A stretch of DNA of 64,000 nt from Oscillatoriophycideae cyanobacterium NC_groundwater_1537_Pr4_S-0.65um_50_18 (GTDB taxonomy: Bacteria > Cyanobacteriota > Cyanobacteriia > Elainellales > Elainellaceae), in NCBI GenBank assembly GCA_016208305.1, contig JACQYI010000006.1, positions 248,001 to 312,000 on the forward strand. The letters are read 5' to 3'. The position numbers and the translations under genes were made by a program. The notes under the pieces are model-generated. The model was not told where the DNA came from. It saw only the letters and a program-made list of their open reading frames with translations, and did no database searches. This document shows positions 48,397 to 56,127 of this stretch, piece by piece. How positions within the stretch are numbered: position 1 is the stretch's first letter; every line of letters starts with the position of its first letter.

Positions 48397-48540
48397 CATG
48401 ATCCCAAGCCTTTTTTAGCGATCTGTTTTAAAGCAAATCGAAATCAGAAATATAAGATTTGAAATTCAGAACTTTTTGAAATTCAGAACTACTCCTTTAG
48501 CACTCCCCATTCAATAGTTTTAATAAAAAAGAGGTACCTA

Positions 48541-48900
48541 ATGGCGCGATCAGTAAGCCAAGCGACATTCAAGCAAGAGGTTTTAGAAGCTCCTACCCCT
48601 GTTTTGGTCAATTTTTGGGCACCTTGGTGTGGGCTGTGTCGACTGGTTGATCCCATCATTTTAGAGACTCAGGCAAACTGGAAAGGGCAGCTCAAGTTAG
48701 TTGGCGTTAATGCAGATGAGAACCTAAAACTGGTGAGCCTTTACAAGTTGACCACACTGCCAACGATTATGCTGTTCAACGAAGGGACTGCTTTATATCG
48801 CATGGAGCAGTTTCGCAGTCGGGAAGACTTCCGCACCACTTCAGCAGACCTTGGTGCAGCCTTAGAAAAAATTGTCAGTCAGTATAGTCTGTCACGCTAG
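48541..48900 (+). CDS. Thioredoxin-like protein with WCGLC site
   Basis: Soluble thioredoxin-fold protein of 119 aa. The active site is WCGLC, not the usual WCGPC; the cis-Pro is kept (TLPTIMLF). The first strand and helix are NFWAPWCGLCRLVDPI. The C-terminal ~20 residues are longer than in TrxA and carry DFRTTSADLGAALEK. AGAGGT precedes the ATG by 7 bases. Atypical cyanobacterial thioredoxins with Leu in the motif have changed redox potential; reductant and target are unknown. Confidence 0.92.
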   Translation: MARSVSQATFKQEVLEAPTPVLVNFWAPWCGLCRLVDPIILETQANWKGQLKLVGVNADENLKLVSLYKLTTLPTIMLFNEGTALYRMEQFRSREDFRTTSADLGAALEKIVSQYSLSR

Positions 48901-48927
48901 ACGACTCAAAGTCAGATCTATACTGAG

Positions 48928-48990
48928 GATCGCAAATTAATTAACTTGTAATCGTTTTTTGGAGGTACCGTGCGGCACTTCCAAGAAATG
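48928..48990. repeat. Dispersed hairpin repeat, copy 3
   Basis: Tag GATCGCAAATTAATTAA (48928-48944), then a hairpin (48954-48990) whose core GTTTTTTGGAGGTACCGTGC and GCGGCACTTCC is close to copy 1. It lies just after the thioredoxin-like gene. Confidence 0.6.
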
Positions 48991-49015
48991 AGCTTTATTT
49001 AATCCATGCTCCTAA

Positions 49016-49293
49016 GGGTCAAAATTAAGAGGGTGTTTGAAAAGCCCAACTAGGGGGAGCGAAACGTTTCAGATCCCCCTAAATCCCCGTGCTGGCGCGC
49101 CGCTGCGCTAGAAAAGAGGGGGACTTTGAGTTCGGCTCCCCCCTTAAAAAGGAGGGTTAGGGGGGGATCAAACCCAGTTGACTCTGCATCAGAGGACTTG
49201 GTACACCGTAGCCTTTTTAAGGGGGGCAGGGGAGATCAACAGGTGCCTAAAGTCACAGCCGACCCCTTTTCAAACATCCTCTAAGGGTCAAAA
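49016..49293. mobile_element. 260-bp MITE with 9-bp target duplication
   Basis: Element 49025-49284 is bounded by inverted repeats: TTAAGAGGGTGTTTGAAAAG at the left, and CTTTTCAAACATCCTCTAA at the right, which reads TTAGAGGATGTTTGAAAAG in reverse. They are flanked by a direct 9-bp repeat, GGGTCAAAA at 49016-49024 and 49285-49293, the expected target duplication. Inside are GC-rich inverted segments (49137 and 49210 areas: CCCCTTAAAAAGG / CCTTTTTAAGGGG) and no coding capacity. It is non-autonomous. The sequence of the flank is also GGGTC-rich, so the left copy may extend by four bases by chance. Confidence 0.8.
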
Positions 49294-49346
49294 CAAGTAG
49301 CTTCGAGACAGATAGATTCGAGACAGAAACGGATCAGGGTAAATAT

Positions 49347-50501
49347 ATGGTTGAAGTCTTCAGTCACGCTTCTACGGTTCAGGTTCGCGCCGTGACAACC
49401 TCAGCAGATGCTGAGCGATTCTTAGACGTTCCTGCTCGTGTGTATGCTGGCGATCGCAACTGGGTGCCCCCTCTGCGCAGCAGTATTGCCAAGCAGTTTG
49501 CCCCAAACAATCCTTTTTTTCAGTACGGTCGGTTGCAGCAGTTTATTGCGATCGCGCCAGGTAGCGATGAAGCGATCGGGCGGATTGTGGCAGCCGTTAA
49601 CGATCGCTTAGTAGAGCGGCAAGGGCACAATGTCGGCATTTTTGGCTATTTTGAATGCATTAACGACTTCAGCGTGGCGCAAGCGCTCTGGCAGGCGGCC
49701 TGTGATTGGTTACGACAACAGGGAATGACTTCGGTGCGGGGGCCAATCGATCTCTCAACTCACAACAATTGCCTCTTTTTGGTGGATGGCTTTGACTCAC
49801 CCCCTATGGTGATGATGCCCTACAACCCGCCCTACTATCCGCAGTTCATTGAGCAAGATGGCTGGACGAAGGCCAAGGATGCTTATTCTTACGGTTTGCC
49901 TCTGGGAGCAGGACTGCCTAGTGAATTTGAGAAAGGCTATCGGATTGCCTGTAAGTCAGGCGTGACCTTTCGCCCTATTCACCTCAAGGGGGAAGCCTTT
50001 GAGCAGGATGTCACAAAGATGTACCACCTGTTCAATGCCTTATTTGCCAACAACTACAGCTCTACGCCTCGCACCCTAGAAGAATTCATGGATGAGGCGA
50101 AAGATCTCCAAACTCTGGTTGATCCAGATGTGTTTCCAGTTGCTGAATATCAAGGCGAAATGGTGGGCTTCTTCATGAGCCTGCCCGACTACAATATTCC
50201 GCTGAAGCAGGTCAATGGCAAGTTAAATTGGCTAGGCATCCTAAAGTTTCTCTGGTTTCGGCGGCAAATAGACCAGGGGCGAGTGATCGTCATTTGTGCC
50301 CTGCCAGAGTTTCGTCGCAAGATGGTGCCTTTGGCGCTGGTCTATTTAGGCATGCAGGGCTGTATTAAAAAAGGCAAGCCCTATCGGCGATCGGAGTTGG
50401 GGTATGTGTATGAAGACAACATGCCTTCCCGCAAGGTCGTGGAGGCAGCAGGCGGTAAAATCTGCAAAACCTATCGCATTTATGAAAAGTCTCTGGTTTA
50501 G
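49347..50501 (+). CDS. GNAT-fold acyltransferase-like protein, unassigned
   Basis: Protein of 384 aa, soluble, that I recognise only as a widespread bacterial family annotated as GNAT-like N-acetyltransferase. Conserved parts are FLDVPARVYAGDRNWVPPLR at the start, GFFECINDFSVAQALWQAA, the block RGPIDLSTHNNCLFLVDGFDSPPMVMMPYNP, and the end LGYVYEDNMPSRKVVEAAGG. These divide it into an N-terminal GNAT-like half (about 1-190) and a C-terminal GNAT-like half (about 200-384). No canonical acetyl-CoA loop (Q/RxxGxG/A) stands out. Substrate unknown. It follows the MITE by 53 bases. Confidence 0.65.
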   Translation: MVEVFSHASTVQVRAVTTSADAERFLDVPARVYAGDRNWVPPLRSSIAKQFAPNNPFFQYGRLQQFIAIAPGSDEAIGRIVAAVNDRLVERQGHNVGIFGYFECINDFSVAQALWQAACDWLRQQGMTSVRGPIDLSTHNNCLFLVDGFDSPPMVMMPYNPPYYPQFIEQDGWTKAKDAYSYGLPLGAGLPSEFEKGYRIACKSGVTFRPIHLKGEAFEQDVTKMYHLFNALFANNYSSTPRTLEEFMDEAKDLQTLVDPDVFPVAEYQGEMVGFFMSLPDYNIPLKQVNGKLNWLGILKFLWFRRQIDQGRVIVICALPEFRRKMVPLALVYLGMQGCIKKGKPYRRSELGYVYEDNMPSRKVVEAAGGKICKTYRIYEKSLV

Positions 50502-50693
50502 CCTGATTTGCTCACGCTAGAAACATACACACAAGCCTTACATTAGCTTTGTTAATTGGCTTCAATTAGATGACAGTCAAGCTCCGTTCGGTATTTCGTG
50601 CTGCACTGCATTAAAACGCCGCGTCGGGTTTTAAATGGATTGGATACTAGCCCCGATCTGGCGCGCGATCGGAACACAAGGAGAAGTTGAAGC

Positions 50694-51653
50694 ATGAAGG
50701 CTTTAGTCACAGGGGCAACAGGCTTTACCGGATCGCATCTGGTGAAGGCGTTGATTCAACGGGGTGATACGGTGGTGGCGTTAGCCCGCAAGACCAGCGA
50801 TCTGAGCCGTTTACAGGGATGCGCAGTGGAATTAGCCTATGGAGACATTGGCGATCGCTCTAGCCTGGAAGCCGCTATGCAGGGGGTAGACACCGTTTTT
50901 CATGTTGCTGCCTATGTAGAACTGGGAATCGTCGATGCGGCCAAAATGGAGCAGATTAACGTTGAGGGCACCCGTGCCGTCTTAGAAACTGCCAAAGCCG
51001 CAGGAATCACTAAGCTCGTGTATTGCAGCACGATCGGCGTGTATGGCGATACGCAGGGCAAGGTGGTGGATGAAACCTTTCAGCGGACACAAACCGACTT
51101 TTCTTCAGCTTACGATCGCACCAAGTACCTGGCGCAACAGTGGGTTGATCAGGCTGCTGCCGAGGGTCTGCCTGTCGTCAGCGTCATGCCTGCGGGTATT
51201 TTTGGCTCAGACGATCCGCACTTTGGTAAGGTTCTGGATGCTTTTCTTCAGGGAAAACTCAAAGTCTGGGCTGGGGGCGATCGCATTACAGGCTTTGTCC
51301 ATGTCGATGATTTAGTGGCAGCGATGCTGTTGGCCGCTGAGAAAGCGCCGACCGGAGCGCACTACATTATTTCTGCCGGAGAGCTTTCTACTCGCGAGAT
51401 GTTTGAGTTTTTGAGCCAGGAAACAGGAATTCCGACACCTTGGGAAGTGCCCGAACCCCTCGTTCGGCTAGCGGGAAATCTGTTAGAACCCGTAGGCCGT
51501 TTGCTATCCTGGCAACCTCCCATCAGCCGTGAGCGGGTGCATTACATCTACGATCGCTGTGTGCGCATTGATGCGACTAAAGCAAAACAAGAGCTAGGGT
51601 GGCAGCCCCGATCGGTCGAAGAGACACTCCGTGAAGCTTTGAAGCGATCGTAG
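50694..51653 (+). CDS. Extended SDR, NAD-dependent epimerase/dehydratase
   Basis: Extended short-chain dehydrogenase, 319 aa. The Rossmann GATGFTGSHLV motif is at residues 7-17, the catalytic Ser/Thr is in YCSTIGVYG and the pair Tyr-Lys in YDRTKY (about residue 146-150). The C-terminal substrate domain is standard. It resembles hopanoid-associated sugar epimerase HpnA and flavonoid-reductase-like SDRs, which cannot be told apart here. AGGAG precedes the ATG by nine bases. It stands alone between the GNAT-like gene and ruvC. Confidence 0.85.
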   Translation: MKALVTGATGFTGSHLVKALIQRGDTVVALARKTSDLSRLQGCAVELAYGDIGDRSSLEAAMQGVDTVFHVAAYVELGIVDAAKMEQINVEGTRAVLETAKAAGITKLVYCSTIGVYGDTQGKVVDETFQRTQTDFSSAYDRTKYLAQQWVDQAAAEGLPVVSVMPAGIFGSDDPHFGKVLDAFLQGKLKVWAGGDRITGFVHVDDLVAAMLLAAEKAPTGAHYIISAGELSTREMFEFLSQETGIPTPWEVPEPLVRLAGNLLEPVGRLLSWQPPISRERVHYIYDRCVRIDATKAKQELGWQPRSVEETLREALKRS

Positions 51654-51812
51654 AAAGTGCGGTAAAAATGCGATCGTCATAGACAAATTTCAAAACTTGT
51701 AGCTCAATCAGTACATTTTGAGTACAGTTAAGGATAATGTTTTGGGCTGAAAGGCTATTTTTTGCCGGGGGTACGTATCCATCCCCTTAGAAAAATAGCT
51801 ACCTGATTTTTT

Positions 51813-52304
51813 ATGGAGAAACGCATCTTAGGTTTAGATCCAGGGTTGGCGATCTTGGGTTTTGGAGCAGTTTCCTGCAAAGCTTCTCAAGGACGGGATC
51901 AGCCAGAGGCGGTCTCAACGCTTGACTTTGGGGTTATTCAAACACCCGCCCATACTGACACAGGCGATCGTCTTTGCATGATTTACGACGACTTGCACAG
52001 CCTGTTAGAGCTAGTAAAGCCTGATTTGGTGTCGATCGAGAAGCTGTTTTTTTACAAAATGGGGAATACGATCGCAGTTGCTCAGGCGCGAGGGGTGGTG
52101 ATGCTGGTGTTGGCACAATATCGCGTTCCTTTTGTTGAATTTACGCCTGCTCAAGTGAAACAAGCGCTAACGGGCTATGGCAATGCAGACAAAAAGGAAG
52201 TGCAGGCAGCCGTAGCCCGCGAACTGAATCTCGCTACAATTCCCAGACCTGATGATGCTGCTGATGCTTTGGCGATCGCACTGGCGGCTTGGTTTCAGTG
52301 TTAG
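51813..52304 (+). CDS. ruvC: Holliday junction resolvase RuvC
   Basis: RuvC, 163 aa, a dimeric RNase H-fold endonuclease that cuts four-way junctions. Catalytic acids are Asp in [12 protein letters not shown], Glu in [14 protein letters not shown], and the Asp pair in [11 protein letters not shown]. Its 3' end is overlapped on the other strand by a possible small lipoprotein gene. Upstream at 51711-51725 are two GTAC half-sites (GTACATTTTGAGTAC), but the spacing does not fit the LexA box. Confidence 0.96.
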   Translation: MEKRILGLDPGLAILGFGAVSCKASQGRDQPEAVSTLDFGVIQTPAHTDTGDRLCMIYDDLHSLLELVKPDLVSIEKLFFYKMGNTIAVAQARGVVMLVLAQYRVPFVEFTPAQVKQALTGYGNADKKEVQAAVARELNLATIPRPDDAADALAIALAAWFQC

Positions 52305-52374
52305 TGACAGAGCAGCCTGAGAACAAGCTCAAAACCGCTAGGCTCATAGCCAAACCGCATACCCTAGATTTCAT
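52234..52374 (-). CDS. Possible 46-residue lipoprotein, antisense to ruvC end
   Basis: A reading frame of 46 aa from ATG 52374: a basic start (MKSRVCGLA), a hydrophobic core, and LSLFSGC, a good lipobox. The rest is polar with a Pro/His-rich tail. AAGGGAG lies eight bases upstream of the ATG, a plausible ribosome binding site. The last 70 bases run opposite the 3' end of ruvC. Combination of signal, lipobox and ribosome binding site makes it more than a random frame, but no homologue is known to me. Confidence 0.4.
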   Translation of the reverse strand: MKSRVCGLAMSLAVLSLFSGCSVTNTETKPPVRSPKHQQHHQVWEL

Positions 52375-52552
52375 TGTTTTGACTCCCTTGTTTTGAGTTG
52401 AAAGTTGAGCGTTGCTGATCTTTGGGATGCGTTTTTGTTGGAGAGCCAAGCTGACTTGTAAGTTACTGAACTTGTAAGTTATTGAACTTGCGCGTAGAGA
52501 AATATTCCTCTATTTCGTTTTGCCCTGCCAACTCAACTTTTAGTGAATATTT

Positions 52553-55093
52553 TTAGTGAATATGTTGATAGAACATCCGCTTCACATTCTCGGCACAGAA
52601 GATATAGAGTCCTACAATGGCTGCTAACACCCAAAGAAACTTAATGGGCAATGCCTGAAATCCCAAGAACGCTGCAAGTGGGGTATAGGGAAGAACAATG
52701 GCGACAATGGCGATCGCGATCGTAGCTGAGAACAGCGATCGACTCGGTTTACTGTTAAAGATAGACTTATGGGTGCGAATAGACAGCACAATCATGGAAG
52801 CAGAGATGACCGATTCCATAAACCAACCTGTTCTAAATTGGACTGAATCCGCTTGCAACAAAAATAGCAGGACGGCAAAGGTAAGGTAATCAAAGACAGA
52901 ACTCAGTAAACCAAACGTCAGCATAAAGTTGCGAATGAAGCGAATATCCCAGCGGCGGGGTTGACTGATCTGTTCTCGATCGACGCGATCGGTAGCGATC
53001 GTCAGCTCTGGGAAATCGGTGAGGAGATTGGTGAGTAAAATCTGGCTGGGCAACAGCGGCAAAAAGGGCAGAAATAGAGAAATTCCTGCCATGCTAAACA
53101 TATTGCCAAAGTTAGCGCTAGTAGCCATAAAGACGTATTTTAAGGTGTTGGCAAATGTCACTCGCCCTTCTTTCACGCCTTCGACTAAGACATTTAAATC
53201 TTTTGCCATCAGCACAATATCAGCGGCTTCTTTAGCCACATCGACGGCGCTCTCGACTGAGATACCCACATCAGCCGCATGAAGGGCAGAGGCATCATTA
53301 ATTCCATCTCCCAGATATCCCACAACATTGCCTGCCTTTTTGAGAGCAATGATAATCCGCTCTTTTTGGTTGGGTTCCACTTCGGCAAAGACATTGGTAT
53401 TTTGAACGCGATGCATCAAGGCGGCATCGCTCAGCTTCTCTAACTCAGAACCTGTTAAAGCCTGAGGCTCTGGTAGTCCGACCTGCTGAATAATACTCAT
53501 CGCTACCGCCTTGCTGTCTCCGGTAATCATCTTCGGCGTGACTCCTAGCCTCTCCAGTTCTTTGAGGGTGTCAGCAATGCCCGCTTTGGGTGGGTCAAAG
53601 AGCGCTAGGTATCCCAAAAACGTCATGTTTGTTTCATCCTCTTTGCTGAAGGAATCGCCATCAAAATTACGATAGGCTACACCCAAAACTCTAAAGCCCC
53701 TGCTGCCGAGATTTTCGGCTTGCTGATACAGCTCTGGCTGGCGATCGGCAATGGAAATTGTTTTACCCTCAGCCACCTCAACGGTTGAGCAAATCTCCAG
53801 AACATTTTTGAGTGCGCCTTTGGTCACAATCAAATGGGCATCCTGCGTCTTAAACAGGATGCTGAGGCGTTTACGATTAAAGTCATAAGGTACTTCATCG
53901 CGTTTCTCATAGCCAGAAATATCAAATGTTTGGTAGGCGAGAATTGCGGTATCAATCGGATTCGCATAACCTGATTCTGAGGCGGCATTTAGATAGGCGT
54001 AAAGCAGTACTCGATTCGCCTGTGTCGAAGTTCCGCTAAGGCTATCTTGCCCTTCTGCATCCACCGCAGAATGAATTTTCACGGCTCCTTCGGTTAGCGT
54101 CCCTGTCTTGTCGGTACAAAAGACGTTCATACTGCCAAAGTTTTCGATCGCAGACAAACGCTTGACGATCACTTGCTTTGCCGCCATTCTCTTTGCCCCA
54201 CGCGCCAGATTAACGCTGACGATCGCAGGTAAGAGCTGGGGCGTTAGACCCACGGCTAGCGCTAGAGAAAACAGAAAAGATTCCAGTACGGGGCGATCGA
54301 GGTAGACGTTGGCGACAAAGATCAGAACCACCAAAATCAGCGTGACTTCCATGAGGAAGTAGCCGAATTGGCTCAGTCCCCTTTCAAATTCTGTCTCAAG
54401 CGGTCTGAGCTTTAGGCGCTCCGATACTTTGCCAAATTCTGTTTCTTTTCCGGTATGAACAACGACGGCTTTGGCTGTTCCGCTAATGACATGCGTGCCT
54501 AAATAGAGGGAATTTGTGCGTTGGCTGAGTCCTGCCTCAGCAGACAATACGCTGCTGAATTTGTTCACCGGATAGGTTTCTCCAGTGAGTGCGGCTTCAT
54601 CAACTGACAAATTTTTTGACTCTAAAATCAGGCAGTCCCCTGGAATGTTTTTCCCAGCGCTTAATAACACAATGTCACCCGGAACCACCTCCTGACTGGA
54701 GATTTCTTGAGCTTCGCCCTCTCTCAAAAGCGTTGCCTTAACTTGCACCAATGCCAAGAGTTTAGTGACAGCATTTGAGGCTCCTCGCTCTTGCCAAAAG
54801 CCTAACAGTCCACTAATAAGAACGATCGCTAAAATGATCAAAGCCGATGCTGCATCTTGAAGAAAAATTGACAGCACCGCAGCAAAAATTAGAATCAAGA
54901 TAATTGGACTTTTGAACTGATTGAGTAACAGCATCCAGTCGCTGGATTTACGCTTTTGTTTGAGGGTGTTTGCGCCGTACTCGATCAGCCGTTGTTTCGC
55001 TTCTTGACGGCTTAACCCTGCAATCGTAGAGTGCGTCTGCCGCAGCACTTCATCCTGGGACAAACTCCAAAATTTGGCGAGTTGAGGATTCAT
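52553..55093 (-). CDS. Mg2+-importing P-type ATPase (MgtA/MgtB type)
   Basis: P3B-type magnesium transport ATPase, 846 aa. Signatures: LTGETYPV, CTDKTGTLTEG with the phosphorylated Asp, TGDSKAVA, GDGINDASALHAADVG, and ESAVDVAKEAADIVLM. The hydrophobic segments fit ten membrane helices. Length is slightly shorter than Salmonella MgtA (about 900 aa); the N-terminal part is short. No MgtC or PhoPQ-like gene accompanies it. It imports Mg2+ with the gradient and is normally induced at low Mg2+. The rhodanese gene lies upstream, same strand, 47 bases apart. Confidence 0.93.
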   Translation of the reverse strand: MNPQLAKFWSLSQDEVLRQTHSTIAGLSRQEAKQRLIEYGANTLKQKRKSSDWMLLLNQFKSPIILILIFAAVLSIFLQDAASALIILAIVLISGLLGFWQERGASNAVTKLLALVQVKATLLREGEAQEISSQEVVPGDIVLLSAGKNIPGDCLILESKNLSVDEAALTGETYPVNKFSSVLSAEAGLSQRTNSLYLGTHVISGTAKAVVVHTGKETEFGKVSERLKLRPLETEFERGLSQFGYFLMEVTLILVVLIFVANVYLDRPVLESFLFSLALAVGLTPQLLPAIVSVNLARGAKRMAAKQVIVKRLSAIENFGSMNVFCTDKTGTLTEGAVKIHSAVDAEGQDSLSGTSTQANRVLLYAYLNAASESGYANPIDTAILAYQTFDISGYEKRDEVPYDFNRKRLSILFKTQDAHLIVTKGALKNVLEICSTVEVAEGKTISIADRQPELYQQAENLGSRGFRVLGVAYRNFDGDSFSKEDETNMTFLGYLALFDPPKAGIADTLKELERLGVTPKMITGDSKAVAMSIIQQVGLPEPQALTGSELEKLSDAALMHRVQNTNVFAEVEPNQKERIIIALKKAGNVVGYLGDGINDASALHAADVGISVESAVDVAKEAADIVLMAKDLNVLVEGVKEGRVTFANTLKYVFMATSANFGNMFSMAGISLFLPFLPLLPSQILLTNLLTDFPELTIATDRVDREQISQPRRWDIRFIRNFMLTFGLLSSVFDYLTFAVLLFLLQADSVQFRTGWFMESVISASMIVLSIRTHKSIFNSKPSRSLFSATIAIAIVAIVLPYTPLAAFLGFQALPIKFLWVLAAIVGLYIFCAENVKRMFYQHIH

Positions 55094-55140
55094 CAGTTTG
55101 AGGTTGGGGGTGAATCACTTTGAAATTTTGCTGGGCAGCA

Positions 55141-55656
55141 TTACCTAGAAGCGATCGCCTCTCCTGCGGCCTGCCAACCCTTAAAGCTGGGCGGAAATCC
55201 TCGCACATTCTCGTAGCCCAAAAGATGCAGCGTCATGACTCCCATTGCCGAGCGATAGCCAGAGGAGCAGTACAGTACCACAGGGCAATCATGCGGAATT
55301 TGCGCTAGGTTATGCGCCAATGTTCGGAGTGGAATCGTGATGGCGTTGGGGATATGACCTGACTGATATTCAGAAGGTTCTCGCACATCCACCAGCAGAG
55401 TTTGAGGGTTTTCCAACTGGGTTTTCAACGCTTCGACAGTGGCGATCGTGTAATAATTTGCTGGAATTGAGGTGAGAAAGCGATCGACTTGTGATTCTAA
55501 ATCGAGTCGTTGAGGCAATGCTTGCATGCTGCTTTGAGGAATGGCGTCAATCTCCATAAGAGGTGCAGCGAAGACTGAGCTTTGCCCAACGTCAACTGAG
55601 AGAGATACCCATGGAAAGAATCCCAATAACAAAACCTGAATTGTTCTCTGAAACAT
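55141..55656 (-). CDS. Exported rhodanese-like protein
   Basis: Protein of 171 aa with a signal peptide (hydrophobic to SVFAAP) and one rhodanese domain (about 70-170). The loop holds the catalytic Cys in LYCSSGYRSAMG; LLVDVREPSEYQSGHIPNA is the standard entry. A periplasmic or lumenal sulfur carrier or protein-binding role is likely. It is probably co-transcribed with the Mg ATPase, whose ATG lies 48 bases downstream of its stop. Confidence 0.9.
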   Translation of the reverse strand: MFQRTIQVLLLGFFPWVSLSVDVGQSSVFAAPLMEIDAIPQSSMQALPQRLDLESQVDRFLTSIPANYYTIATVEALKTQLENPQTLLVDVREPSEYQSGHIPNAITIPLRTLAHNLAQIPHDCPVVLYCSSGYRSAMGVMTLHLLGYENVRGFPPSFKGWQAAGEAIASR

Positions 55657-56127
55657 CGTGAAATTCTCCTGAACGCGATTTACCCGGTTAGAAGATGGAC
55701 GAAAAGTGCCAATAGTTTTTTACTGTTCTCTTTTCTACTATTCTCGGTGTCTGGCGTTTGATTTATTGTGTAAGTTGATGAACTACGATATGAATCGTCA
55801 ACTCAACCTATAAGTCGGTGGGTGGAATGAGTTATAGGAGGGATTAGCGATCGCGTAACCCATGCAGTCTTTGGATCACCCTGCGGGAAGCAAGCTACAT
55901 GCGTTAACCCAACTAGGTTTTGTCCTTAATGCGTCCCGGCTGCTTAGCCCAAGCTGTAGCTTATTCCTCTGAGGACATTTTGGAGAGCGCCCAGAGCACG
56001 CCTCCAAAAATGTCTAAACCCGATGATTATGGCTATAAAAAACTGGCTGACTCAAAAATTGAATCAGCCAGGAGAAAATTGTAAAAAGGCAATGGCGTGA
56101 GTTTGTAGCCTCACGCCTCCTGCCTCC
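55657..56127. other. Intergenic region with hairpins
   Basis: 471 bases without a gene. It contains a hairpin at 55974-56014 (GACATTTTGGAG with CTCCAAAAATGTC), resembling the dispersed hairpins of this window, and a terminator at 56043-56071. Between 55660 and 55960 I see no gene, only promoter-like AT-rich sequence. Confidence 0.5.
56043..56071 (-). terminator. Terminator of the debranching-enzyme gene
   Basis: CTGGCTGACTCAA (56043-56055) pairs with TTGAATCAGCCAG (56059-56071), 12 of 13 bases, 3-base loop. On the minus strand it is followed by TTTTTTAT, a typical intrinsic terminator. Confidence 0.85.

Noticed and set aside
51711-51725. GTACATTTTGAGTAC upstream of ruvC as a LexA box
   Set aside because: The cyanobacterial box needs four bases between the half-sites; here there are seven.
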